Assembly (NCBI RefSeq): GCF_001898115.1
Contig: NZ_MKSQ01000007.1
Coordinates: 159,315-223,314 of the forward strand
Reading direction: 5' to 3'
DNA length: 64,000 bases
Source: Allobosea sp. 67-29
GTDB lineage: Bacteria; Pseudomonadota; Alphaproteobacteria; Rhizobiales; Beijerinckiaceae
Part shown: one piece after another, positions 8,299-16,119 of the stretch
How the letters are laid out: every line of letters starts with the position of its first letter
How positions within the stretch are numbered: position 1 is the stretch's first letter
Notes under the pieces: generated by a model
What the model was told of the DNA's origin: nothing
What the model saw: the letters and a program-made list of their open reading frames with translations, nothing else
Database searches by the model: none
Position numbers and translations under genes: made by a program

Positions 8299-9414
8299 AT
8301 GGCCAGCAAGACCGTCTGCGTGATCAAGATCGATGGGCAGGACGTCAGTTCCGACGTCATGCCGTACCTCATGAACCTGTCGATCACGGACAAGGCCGGG
8401 TTCAGTTCTGACGAGTGCTCGATTGAGCTCGACGACCGTGGCGGGGTTCTCGCGTTCCCGCGCGACGGCGCAGCCATCGAAATCTACATGGGCGACCGGA
8501 ACGGCGTCCGGCTCGCCTTCCGTGGCACGGTCGACGAAGTGAAGACGAAGGGCGACCGGGACGGCGGAACCGTCCTGACGGTGTCCGGTAAGGGCTTCGA
8601 CACCAAGGGGAAGGCCAAGGAACAGCGGCAGAAGCATTGGGACGACAAGACCCTGTCCGATGTCATGAGCGAGGCGGGCAGGGCGGCCGGGCTCGACAGC
8701 GTCCAGGTCTCTCCCGCGCTCGCCGGCATCACCCGGAAGTATTGGGCGATGCAGAACGAGTCGTTCATCCACTTCGGCGAGCGCCTGGCGCGCGAGGTCG
8801 GCGGAACCTTCAAGATTTCGGGCGGCAAGGCGATCATCGCCGAACGCAATGGGGGCAAGAGCGCCAGCGGCGCCGACCTGCCGACCATCTCCGCGACGCG
8901 CGGCGTCAACCTGTTGGGATGGGACATCAATCCGGTCTTGGGCCGGCCGCGATATGCCGAGACGAAATCGAGGTACTACGATGCAAAGGCTGCGAAGTGG
9001 GTTTATCGCACCGAGCAGATCGAAGACCCCGATGCGAAAGCCACCTTCGTCGACCGCTATTCTGCCGCGGACGAGTTAGAAGCCTCCATCAGAGCGCTGT
9101 CATTCAAGAAGGAATCGGAGCGCAGCAAAGGCGCCGGCACCATCAGCATCGACGGAAACGTTGATGCCCAGCCCGAAGCGAACGTGATCCTTGCGAACGC
9201 CCGCCCCGGCGCAGATGGCACCTATCGGATCGACGGCGTGCAGCACGAATTCAACCGGTCGAGCGGCTGGACCACGCGGCTCGACGTGAAGCAGCCGCAG
9301 GGCGAAGCCGGTAAGGACAGCCGGACGTCGAAGCGGAAAGTCAGCACCGCAAGGCCGAGCGGCATCCAGGACAGCACGAACCGAACGGGGGAGGCTACCT
9401 TGGCGGTCGGTTAA
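8299..9414 (+). CDS. Phage late control D / tail hub protein (gpD family)
   Basis: This 371-residue protein matches the phage late control gene D family, the baseplate hub of contractile tails and related to VgrG and gp27. Typical features are the N-terminal strand region with IKIDGQDVSSDV, the segment FRGTVDEVKTKGDRDGGTVLTVSGKG, and LAREVGG/FHFGERL-like motifs near residues 155-170. In P2 this gene follows T, U and X; here U and X are absent. It begins a separate plus-strand unit. The ribosome binding site is weak (gggggt). Confidence 0.85.
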   Translation: MASKTVCVIKIDGQDVSSDVMPYLMNLSITDKAGFSSDECSIELDDRGGVLAFPRDGAAIEIYMGDRNGVRLAFRGTVDEVKTKGDRDGGTVLTVSGKGFDTKGKAKEQRQKHWDDKTLSDVMSEAGRAAGLDSVQVSPALAGITRKYWAMQNESFIHFGERLAREVGGTFKISGGKAIIAERNGGKSASGADLPTISATRGVNLLGWDINPVLGRPRYAETKSRYYDAKAAKWVYRTEQIEDPDAKATFVDRYSAADELEASIRALSFKKESERSKGAGTISIDGNVDAQPEANVILANARPGADGTYRIDGVQHEFNRSSGWTTRLDVKQPQGEAGKDSRTSKRKVSTARPSGIQDSTNRTGEATLAVG

Positions 9415-9579
9415 GGGGCTTTGCGATACGACGGTCACAGGCTTGATACGAAGATTTGCCTGCCTGGTCGGCTATCCAAAGGGAATTGAGGTTCCGGACC
9501 CCACTTTCCCAACAAACCGGATGACTCGCGCTTTTTGATTCGGCTAGCCTCCCGCCATCAAAATGCGGGGGGAAGGCCG

Positions 9580-10476
9580 ATGATTAGGACTATTCACCTA
9601 AGGGGGGTTCAGTGGATCGGTCGAACTGAAAACCTTCTCGATCTCCTTCGCACGACGTTGGCTGCCTGTCCCCACGTGGACGATACCGAGTGTCGGGTCG
9701 GCGGTCAGATTTGCGAAGTCCGCCATCGCCACGTTTCGCAAGATGAAATCAGGCTGCATCTATCCTTGCATGTTCCAGGCGCGCATAGGGGAATTCGTCC
9801 GCATGCAGGTGGGCAGCCGGCCGGAGATCTTTCGACGGCAGTAGCTCCGGACGGATCGGAGTTCACGGAGCGCGAACTCGCTCTGGTAGTACGACGTCAG
9901 CACGTTGGATATGTGGCCGCAGGCAGAGCCAGAAGTGAGACGGTTGCTAGGGCGCTGGCGAAACTCGTTGAGTTGCAACATGGGGCGGATATCGGCAATC
10001 GCCTCGTGCTGTCGGCCAGAGCGGACCCGGCAGCGATACAGAGGATGTTGGCGCAAGGCGTCGATCGGTTTGATCTTGGGGTCTCGCTTCCGCATGCCGA
10101 CGCAGCCGAAGTCGTTGACGGACAGCCGCTGTCACTTTCTGACACCATTGGTAGGGCAATAGTGAGAGGACTCTCAACACGTTTGCATGTCGATCACCGC
10201 GAGGACCAAGTCGATGAGTTGGCGAACATGGACGTGAATATCTCCATCAATGCCCGGAGAGGAGCGCCCGCGGCTGAGATCGAAGCGCTGACCACTCTCG
10301 CAACCGAAGCGGTCGAAGACGATGAAGAGTTCGCAATTCGAACGTTAACGAAAGCCAGATTTACACGTGAAGAGCTTCTTTTGCGATCAAGTTACTATGA
10401 TCCAGGTAATGAAGCAATCTTGAGCGTTGATATGGCCTGGAACAAAATCGCAGAATTCTTGGATTCGATCCAATGA
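9580..10476 (+). CDS. Soluble protein of a two-gene cassette, candidate phage-exclusion sensor
   Basis: The 298-residue product is not assigned to a family. The start at 9580 is set by a strong purine-rich ribosome binding site (gggggaagg) just upstream; the frame is open back to 9535. No signal peptide or membrane segment is visible. A mixed alpha/beta N-terminus (RTIHLRGVQWIG) is followed by a helical middle and an acidic C-terminus. The stop overlaps the ATG of the downstream four-helix membrane protein (atga at 10473-10476). A soluble protein of about 280-300 residues paired with a small polytopic protein in an integrated element recalls RexA-RexB. This is an analogy of architecture, not homology that I can show. 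Confidence 0.6.
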   Translation: MIRTIHLRGVQWIGRTENLLDLLRTTLAACPHVDDTECRVGGQICEVRHRHVSQDEIRLHLSLHVPGAHRGIRPHAGGQPAGDLSTAVAPDGSEFTERELALVVRRQHVGYVAAGRARSETVARALAKLVELQHGADIGNRLVLSARADPAAIQRMLAQGVDRFDLGVSLPHADAAEVVDGQPLSLSDTIGRAIVRGLSTRLHVDHREDQVDELANMDVNISINARRGAPAAEIEALTTLATEAVEDDEEFAIRTLTKARFTREELLLRSSYYDPGNEAILSVDMAWNKIAEFLDSIQ

Positions 10477-10979
10477 AAGACCCTGAAAGATTACCTACAT
10501 CAAGAAAGATTGCTTACGGTCGAATTATCGTCATCGGCCTGTGCTTAGTCTCTTCGCTCATCCTAACGATTTTTTTCAGCGACAGACTTACAAATAAAGC
10601 TGATGTTTTGGCGTTAATCGCAGCGATTTTTGCTATTCTTGCGGGTGTGTTGATCGCAATAATCAGCATCCTTGGCGATCCAAGTATGCTTTTAGATCAA
10701 TCTTGGCGTCATAGTTATCTCTCTGCCGAGGAGACACAAAGAAAAATACACAGGCAAACAGATATATTCATAATATATATCATTCTACTGTCTGCTTTGT
10801 TTGTTTTTCTCCTATGCCCCGAGGGGAGTGTTCAATATAGAATAGCGCAAATCGTGTGTTTCTTCCTTACGTCGTTAGCGTTCCAAGCATCTCTGACCCT
10901 TCCATTCTCTCTTCGTTCCATTCAGAGACAGAGGCTCAACAAAGCCATAGCCCATCTCAGGGCGGGCAAAGCTGGATGA
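10473..10979 (+). CDS. Four-helix membrane protein, partner of gene 9580
   Basis: This 168-residue inner-membrane protein has four clear hydrophobic segments (about residues 15-36, 44-68, 97-115 and 122-145) and a charged loop at 70-96. The C-terminus is basic. It is translationally coupled to the upstream gene by an atga overlap. Base composition is visibly richer in A and T than neighbouring genes, and it uses rare-looking codons such as ata and tta, suggesting recent transfer. Size and topology suit an ion-channel or depolarising effector such as RexB; this is an inference. Confidence 0.65.
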   Translation: MKDPERLPTSRKIAYGRIIVIGLCLVSSLILTIFFSDRLTNKADVLALIAAIFAILAGVLIAIISILGDPSMLLDQSWRHSYLSAEETQRKIHRQTDIFIIYIILLSALFVFLLCPEGSVQYRIAQIVCFFLTSLAFQASLTLPFSLRSIQRQRLNKAIAHLRAGKAG

Positions 10980-10990
10980 AGTGAATAGGC

Positions 10991-11012
10991 CGCCCCGATG
11001 ATTTATTGGGCG
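10991..11012. terminator. Weak hairpin between convergent genes
   Basis: Arms cgccc (10991-10995) and gggcg (11008-11012) with a 12-base loop lie in the 53-bp gap between the convergent genes ending at 10979 (+) and 11033 (-). No T-run follows, so termination is only suggested by position. Confidence 0.3.
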
Positions 11013-11032
11013 CAGCGGATTGGGCTCGTCAT

Positions 11033-11263
11033 TTAAGATATCTTCCCAATTAAGAAGCCCACCCCAACCAGCATAATGGCTCCGAGCATGCTGCCGACCA
11101 CAAACGTCCATGGCGGCGGGCTATTCTGCACGCGTTCCAAGAGCGGTTGCATCGACAAGCCCTGCCGTTCGGCGAAGACGCGCGATCTTTCGACGAATGT
11201 GCGAAGTTCTGCCTGCCGGCGCTCGATGCGAGCAGTTTCAGCTTGCTGATCCATCGGCTGCAT
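11033..11263 (-). CDS. Small protein with C-terminal membrane anchor
   Basis: The product is 76 residues. A charged helical region (residues about 5-48) precedes a single hydrophobic segment (about 52-72: WTFVVGSMLGAIMLVGVGF). The start lies inside the last codons of the integrase gene, overlapping its stop by 26 bp. It has a strong ggggagg ribosome binding site (complement of 11266-11272). The ATG at 11254 (MDQQ) is a possible alternative with better spacing. No family is recognised. It is co-transcribed with the integrase. Confidence 0.6.
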   Translation of the reverse strand: MQPMDQQAETARIERRQAELRTFVERSRVFAERQGLSMQPLLERVQNSPPPWTFVVGSMLGAIMLVGVGFLIGKIS

Positions 11264-12521
11264 TTTCCTCCCCGGCTTCTGACTTTGAGCAGAAGGCAGC
11301 CCATTCATCCATGAGCGTCCGACGTTTTTCGAGTGCGTCCCCGCGGCGGTAGGCCCTCTCCGTTTCGTCGCCGACAACATGCGCAAGCGCGGCCTCGGCA
11401 ATCTCGCGAGGAACGGATGTGCATTCGCCAGCCCAATCGCGAAATGAGCTACGGAAGCCATGAACGGTGATGCCGGTCAGCTTCATCCGGTCGTGCAAAA
11501 GCATCGCCATCGACATGTTGGAAAGAGGCCGCCCCTTCCGCTGGCCTGGGAATACGAACGACTCGCCCTGATCGTCCTTGGGGCGCAGCTTGGCGGCCAC
11601 GTTGAGCACGGCGAGGGCTGAATCAGATAGCGGTACGCGATGTTCGCGCTTCGCCTTCATGCGTCCTGCCGGAACCGTCCAGACAGCAGCATTGAGATCA
11701 ATCTCTTTCCACTGCGCGCCGAGCGTTTCGCCGGACCGAGCCGCAGTCAGAATCGTGAACTCAACCGCGAGGGCGGCCACCGCCTGACGCTGGCGGAGCG
11801 CCGTCATAAATTCCGGGACGTCGGCATAGGGCAGGGCGGCGTGATGGCCGCGGCTGAGCTTCCTGCGCCTCGGCAGCAGCCGGTCCAGATGGTTGCGCCA
11901 CTGCGCCGGATTGAAGCCGCTGCGGAGCCCCTTGGCGCTCGCGGCAGCAAGTACCGCCTCTATTCGGCCGCGCAGACGGCTCGCCGTCTCGGGCTTCTCC
12001 TGCCAGATGGGCGATAGCACCGAGAGCACATGGTCAGTCTCGACCTTGTCGACGGGCAGGGCGCGTAGGGCCGCGAGGGCTTCGCGATGCTGCTTCTCGG
12101 AAGCCACATCGATTCGCAGCTTACTAGCGTCTGCTTCGGTGTTGCCCAACGTCGTGCGCCATTGCTCGATGTGTTTGGGATTGCTCCAGCCTGGCGCCAT
12201 GTCATCTACATAGCCGTTGGCGACCTCCCCGAAAGTCGGCGTCGCGACGATCTCGGCACGCTTGTTCTGCAGAGGGTCAAGCCCATCGACGAGGAGCGCT
12301 CGAGCTGCTTGCGAACGGTCTCGCGCCTTCGCTAGCGAGATATCGCGCGCTGACCCTAGCCCCATCTCTTTGAGCTTGCCGTGTGTCCGATAGAGGAAAA
12401 CCCACCGCCGGCCGCCATTGGGCGAGATCGAGAAATACAGGTTCCCGCCATCGGCATAGCGTCCTGCCTCGGTCACCGTCGCTACGAACCGCGCGGATAA
12501 TCGGTTCAGTCCTCTGCTCAT
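11238..12521 (-). CDS. P4-type tyrosine recombinase / integrase
   Basis: It catalyses site-specific integration and excision of the element. The N-terminal arm-binding domain (residues about 1-90, with YADGGNLYFSISPNGGRRW) is of the DUF4102 type. A core-binding region follows at about 95-200, and the catalytic domain comes last. The catalytic set is R262, H354-x-x-R357, H381 and nucleophile Y391. I chose the ATG at 12521 because it has a taggaa ribosome binding site; the frame extends to an ATG at 12563 with weaker signals. At 427 residues it has the normal family length. It reads away from the chromosome edge next to rlpA. Confidence 0.9.
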   Translation of the reverse strand: MSRGLNRLSARFVATVTEAGRYADGGNLYFSISPNGGRRWVFLYRTHGKLKEMGLGSARDISLAKARDRSQAARALLVDGLDPLQNKRAEIVATPTFGEVANGYVDDMAPGWSNPKHIEQWRTTLGNTEADASKLRIDVASEKQHREALAALRALPVDKVETDHVLSVLSPIWQEKPETASRLRGRIEAVLAAASAKGLRSGFNPAQWRNHLDRLLPRRRKLSRGHHAALPYADVPEFMTALRQRQAVAALAVEFTILTAARSGETLGAQWKEIDLNAAVWTVPAGRMKAKREHRVPLSDSALAVLNVAAKLRPKDDQGESFVFPGQRKGRPLSNMSMAMLLHDRMKLTGITVHGFRSSFRDWAGECTSVPREIAEAALAHVVGDETERAYRRGDALEKRRTLMDEWAAFCSKSEAGEENAADGSAS

Positions 12522-13003
12522 CGTTCCTACCTGCTGCCCTAACTCCTGCCCCAACTTGAGCATGAGATTGCCTGATAGAGCATGATATGAGCTGAGAGTG
12601 ACAGATCAACTAATTCCTTGATTTTACGTCATTTACTGAGAAATCCCGGCAAGGACCGGCAAGGTCGGATAAGTCGCTAACGCGGACACCCCTTCCGCCA
12701 ATCCGGAGCATGGCGGCGCCAGCTGAGCGCAGCTCGTCGGACGGAAGCGCCGCCCGAAAGTCGGCGTGGCCGAAGAGACACGCTCTCGCGAAAAGTGGAA
12801 ATCCTGCGACGGGCACATTGACATGTGTCTCGTTTCCGACACTTTTGTGCCCGATCCGGGGCAGCGGGATGGCCCATGAGCGGCGTCGCATCAGGCGCTC
12901 GTCGTTTAACGATCCCTTAATGGAATTGGCCGAAAACTCGGCAAGGCTGCGCATGCGGCTTGCCTTGGTATGATTTTTTGGCCCGAAAGACGGAAATGAC
13001 GGC
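12522..13003. other. Geneless junction between element and chromosome
   Basis: These 482 bp hold no convincing gene. Visible structures are a 10-bp tandem direct repeat ccggcaagg(a/t) at 12646-12665 and the direct repeat gagcatga near the integrase start. A nested hairpin is formed by gggcaca (12811-12817)/tgtgccc (12846-12852) around gtgtc (12825-12829)/gacac (12838-12842). A TATGAT hexamer at 12969-12974 lies upstream of rlpA. The integrase promoter and the right attachment site should be here, but the core could not be identified. No tRNA was found. Confidence 0.5.
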
Positions 13004-14182
13004 ATGATTCGAGGCGCGCGCTTTTCGGCCACGGAGACATCCCCAGAATTTTCCGGGTCGGCGACGGCGCCCTTCAGTCGCGTTTCCATCGCCAGGTTAG
13101 GGTGCGTCGTTCTCGTCGGCCTGCTCGCAGCCAATTGCGCCGGCAACCAGGTTGCCGGCCGCCGCTCCAAGGAGATCGGTGCGTTTCCGCAGTGGAAATA
13201 CGGTGCTGCCAGCCCCCGTGTCGTCGCCGACGGCCAGCCTGTGCCGAAGGGCGGCGGCCGCCATCTCGTGGGCAAGGCCTATTCCGTCGCCGGCAAGCGC
13301 TACGTTCCGTTCGAGAAGCCCGTCGGGTTCTCGGCGGTCGGCACCGCCTCGTGGTACGGCGAGGCGTTCCACGGCCGCCGCACCGCGAACGGCGAGGTCT
13401 ACGACCGCAACAGCATCACGGCGGCGCATCCGACCATGCCGCTTCCGGCCTATGCCCGCGTGACCAATCTGCTCAACAACCGGTCGATCATCGTGCGTGT
13501 CAATGATCGCGGCCCGTTCCATGGCGGGCGCCTGATGGACGTGTCGCAGCGCACCGCCGAGGCCCTGGCCTTCCGCCATCTCGGCACGGCGCGGATCAAG
13601 ATGGAATATCTCGGCCAAGCCTCTCTCGCCGGCTCGGATGACAAGCTTCTCCTCGCGACCCTTCGTACCGACGGCTCGCCGGCGCCGATCCCTGGAACGA
13701 GCGCGCGGACGATGGTCGCCAGCGCCAGCGGCGCCTCCACGAACCGGACCCCGAGCCCGGACATCGAGGACCAGATCGACACCCAGGCCGAGGCTCCGCT
13801 CCCGAGCGCGGCGTCAGACCGCCAGCCCGTCGCGCAAGCCTATGCCCCGCCGCAGCCGCGGACGATCGCTCCGGCCGAACCGATCGTCGCCACGCTCGCT
13901 TCGGCGCATTCGACGCCGTTCGCCCAGTCGGCTCCCATAGCGGCGACGCCCGTGCGGGGTGCCCCGCTGCCGCCGAACCGCCCCTTCGATCTCGACACGA
14001 TTGCCAACGCCGCACGGCCGGTCGTGGTTCCCGCAACGCTGCGCACGACCTTGCCTCCGGTGCGCGCCAGCGTCGCGAGCCTGTTCGCTTCACCCGAGAA
14101 GGCTCCGATCGAGCGCTTCGGCAAGACGCATCCGCTCAATCGCCTCGTGCCGCACAGCCTGCAGTCGCTGGCACGGAATTGA
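13004..14182 (+). CDS. rlpA: RlpA-like septal ring lytic transglycosylase, lipoprotein
   Basis: The 392-residue protein carries the RlpA double-psi beta-barrel at about residues 110-205. Its signatures are GTASWYGEAFHGRRTANGE, the catalytic-type D in the YDRNSITAAHPTMPLP region, and VRVNDRGPF. RlpA proteins cleave denuded glycan strands at the septum. A lipobox-like LAANC (Cys at about residue 45) follows a hydrophobic stretch, so it is probably anchored in the outer membrane. The N-terminus before the signal is long (about 27 residues), so a later start is possible. The C-terminal half is Pro/Ala-rich with no SPOR domain. It is the first chromosomal gene after the phage element. Confidence 0.85.
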   Translation: MIRGARFSATETSPEFSGSATAPFSRVSIARLGCVVLVGLLAANCAGNQVAGRRSKEIGAFPQWKYGAASPRVVADGQPVPKGGGRHLVGKAYSVAGKRYVPFEKPVGFSAVGTASWYGEAFHGRRTANGEVYDRNSITAAHPTMPLPAYARVTNLLNNRSIIVRVNDRGPFHGGRLMDVSQRTAEALAFRHLGTARIKMEYLGQASLAGSDDKLLLATLRTDGSPAPIPGTSARTMVASASGASTNRTPSPDIEDQIDTQAEAPLPSAASDRQPVAQAYAPPQPRTIAPAEPIVATLASAHSTPFAQSAPIAATPVRGAPLPPNRPFDLDTIANAARPVVVPATLRTTLPPVRASVASLFASPEKAPIERFGKTHPLNRLVPHSLQSLARN

Positions 14183-14186
14183 CGTC

Positions 14187-14205
14187 GCTCCGGCTTGACC
14201 GGAGC
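14187..14205. terminator. Hairpin directly after rlpA
   Basis: Perfect inverted arms gctccgg (14187-14193) and ccggagc (14199-14205) with a five-base loop start 4 bp after the rlpA stop. There is no T-run, as is common in GC-rich alphaproteobacteria. Whether it terminates or only protects the transcript cannot be told. Confidence 0.4.
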
Positions 14206-14231
14206 CACGGCGCTCTGCTTCAGATCGAGGC

Positions 14232-15470
14232 ATGAGCGTGGCGTATTTTTCGGGAGTGCGAGGCAGGTCGAGTTCGGCGGGCGGGTGGCTTGCCGGGCCG
14301 GTCTGCGGTTTGGCGGTGGCGCTTCTCGTCACCGCCGTCGCGCTGCCCGCCCGGGCGCAGAATTTTCAGTCCCAGGCGCCTTTCGCTTTCCTGCTGGATT
14401 CGGATTCGGGCGCGGTCCTCTACGAAAAGGCAGCAGACGAGCCGATGGTGCCGGCCAGCATGGCCAAGATCGCCACAGCGCTCGTCGCATTCCAGGAGAT
14501 CGCTGCGGGGCGCCTCAGCCTCGATAGCGAAATCGGCATATCCGAGAATGCCTGGCGCAAGGGCGGGGCGCCGGCTCGCGGCACCACGATGTTCGCTATC
14601 GTACACAGCCGCATCCGGCTCTCCGATATCCTGCAGGGGCTGATCGTTCAGGCCGGCAACGACGCCGCCATCGCGCTGGCCGAGGCGATCGCCGGCGACG
14701 AGGCGACATTTGCCCGGGTGATGACGGAGCGGGTGAGGGCGCTCGGCCTGACCAGATCGGTCTTCCGCAACGCGACCGGCATGCCGGATCCCGAGCAGCG
14801 CGTGACGGCCCGCGAACTCGCCCTTCTGGCGAACCACATCGTCAGGACCTATCCCGACCTCTACAAGATCTTCGGCCAGCGGGAGTTCACCTGGAACAAG
14901 ATCCGGCAGGTGAATCGCAATCCGCTCCTGACGATGGAGATCGGCGCCGATGGGCTGCAGACCGGGGATCTCGACGACTCCGGCTATGGCCTCGTCGGTT
15001 CCGCGGTGGAAAACGGCCAACGGCTGATCGTCGTAGTGAACGGTCTCAAGACCGGCCGCGACCGCGCCTCGGAGGCGCGCAAGCTGCTGGAATGGGGCTT
15101 CCGTGCTTTCGAGAAGCGCCAGCTCTTCGGCGACGGCGAAGTGGTCGGGGAAGCCAGCGTGTATGGCGGCGAGAAGAGCCGCATCGCCTTGCGCACCAAG
15201 GGAGCGGTCAGCCTGCTGCTGCCGCGCGGCACGGGCGAGCGCCTTTCGGCCCGCATCGTCTACCAGGGGCCCCTGAACGTGCCCGTGCAGGAGGGCGCGC
15301 CCGTGGCGCAGCTGATCGTGTCGCGCGGCGAAGTGAAGACGCTGGCGGTGCCGCTCTATGCTGCCGAGACGGTGAAGGCGGGCAGCTTGCAGGGCCGTGC
15401 ACTCGACGCGCTGCTCGAGCTCTCGACCGGTTGGGTTCGACAGGCGCTTGCGCGGATCACGCGGTCCTGA
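14232..15470 (+). CDS. S11-family D-alanyl-D-alanine carboxypeptidase with altered motifs
   Basis: This 412-residue periplasmic enzyme should trim the pentapeptide stem of peptidoglycan. It has a signal peptide (cleavage after about ARAQ, residue 43) and the SxxK motif S76-M-A-K79. The other two motifs deviate: the SxN position reads A141-G-N143, and the KTG position reads Q243-T-G245. Both readings were checked in the DNA. The C-terminal beta domain (residues about 305-395) is intact. The protein may be a low-activity or non-catalytic homologue. It stands at the head of the tmk-holB-metG-tatD run. Confidence 0.85.
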   Translation: MSVAYFSGVRGRSSSAGGWLAGPVCGLAVALLVTAVALPARAQNFQSQAPFAFLLDSDSGAVLYEKAADEPMVPASMAKIATALVAFQEIAAGRLSLDSEIGISENAWRKGGAPARGTTMFAIVHSRIRLSDILQGLIVQAGNDAAIALAEAIAGDEATFARVMTERVRALGLTRSVFRNATGMPDPEQRVTARELALLANHIVRTYPDLYKIFGQREFTWNKIRQVNRNPLLTMEIGADGLQTGDLDDSGYGLVGSAVENGQRLIVVVNGLKTGRDRASEARKLLEWGFRAFEKRQLFGDGEVVGEASVYGGEKSRIALRTKGAVSLLLPRGTGERLSARIVYQGPLNVPVQEGAPVAQLIVSRGEVKTLAVPLYAAETVKAGSLQGRALDALLELSTGWVRQALARITRS

Positions 15471-15471
15471 C

Positions 15472-16119
15472 GTGAATCAAGGGCATTTCATCACGCTCGA
15501 GGGCGGGGAGGGCGCCGGCAAGTCGACGCTGGCGCGGGCTCTGTCGCGGCGGCTGCGCGAGGGTGGCGCCAGCGTCGTGACGACGCGCGAGCCCGGCGGA
15601 TCGCCCAAGGCGGAAGCGATCCGCGAGGCGATTCTGGCCGGCCGCATCAAATCGTTCGGTCCGTTCGCGGAGGCCCTGATGTTCTCCGCGGCGCGCATCG
15701 ATCATATCGATCGGCTCATCAAGCCGGCGCTGGCCGAGGGCAATTGGGTGATCTGCGATCGCTTCATCGATTCCACCCGCGTCTATCAGGGTGTGCTCGG
15801 CCAAATCGATCCCGGTCTGCTCGCCGAGCTGGAGCAGGCCACGATCGACGGGCTGATGCCGGAGCTGACGCTGATCCTCGATCTCGATCCCCGCATCGGC
15901 CTCGCCCGCGCCGCGGCGCGGCGTCGCCCCGGCGAGAGCGTCGACCGTTTCGAAGGCGAGACGCTGGCGTTCCATCGCAAGCTGCGCGAGGCTTATCTCG
16001 GGATTGCCAAGCGGGAGCCGGGCCGCTGCGTCGTGCTCGATGCGGGCCAGCCGCCCGAGGCGCTGGCGGATGCCGCATGGTCGGCGGTGAACGAGCGTCT
16101 GACAAGGCGGGACAGCTGA
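15472..16119 (+). CDS. tmk: Thymidylate kinase
   Basis: The enzyme phosphorylates dTMP to dTDP for DNA synthesis. The 215-residue product starts at GTG 15472, one base after the preceding stop. The frame is open further upstream, but only this start gives the family N-terminus (FITLEGGEGAGKST). The P-loop is at residues 11-19, the DR motif lies in ICDRFIDSTRVYQG, and the LID-like arginine segment is AAARRRPGESVDRFE. Its stop overlaps the holB start (tgatg). The tmk-holB pair is conserved in alphaproteobacteria. Confidence 0.95.
   Translation: MNQGHFITLEGGEGAGKSTLARALSRRLREGGASVVTTREPGGSPKAEAIREAILAGRIKSFGPFAEALMFSAARIDHIDRLIKPALAEGNWVICDRFIDSTRVYQGVLGQIDPGLLAELEQATIDGLMPELTLILDLDPRIGLARAAARRRPGESVDRFEGETLAFHRKLREAYLGIAKREPGRCVVLDAGQPPEALADAAWSAVNERLTRRDS

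Larger units (their letters stand above)
1..12600. mobile_element. Integrated phage-like element, right-hand part
   Basis: The block from the window edge to just beyond the integrase carries phage-type genes: primase-helicase, tail tape-measure protein, gpD-type hub protein, an excisionase-like HTH protein and a P4-type tyrosine integrase. It also has several AT-rich gaps unlike the chromosomal genes that start with rlpA. No capsid, portal, terminase, tube, sheath or lysis gene is visible. The left end lies outside the window. The right boundary is only approximate: no tRNA and no recognisable attachment core was found between the integrase and rlpA. It may be a decayed prophage or a satellite-like element. 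Confidence 0.85.

Noticed and set aside
12650..12720. Possible tRNA 3' end (cttccgcca) next to the integrase
   Set aside because: There is no T-arm ttcgaat-type sequence, no anticodon stem and no acceptor partner, so it cannot be part of a tRNA gene.
12710..12973. 87-codon plus-strand frame between integrase and rlpA
   Set aside because: No ribosome binding site, low-complexity translation, and it crosses the nested hairpin.
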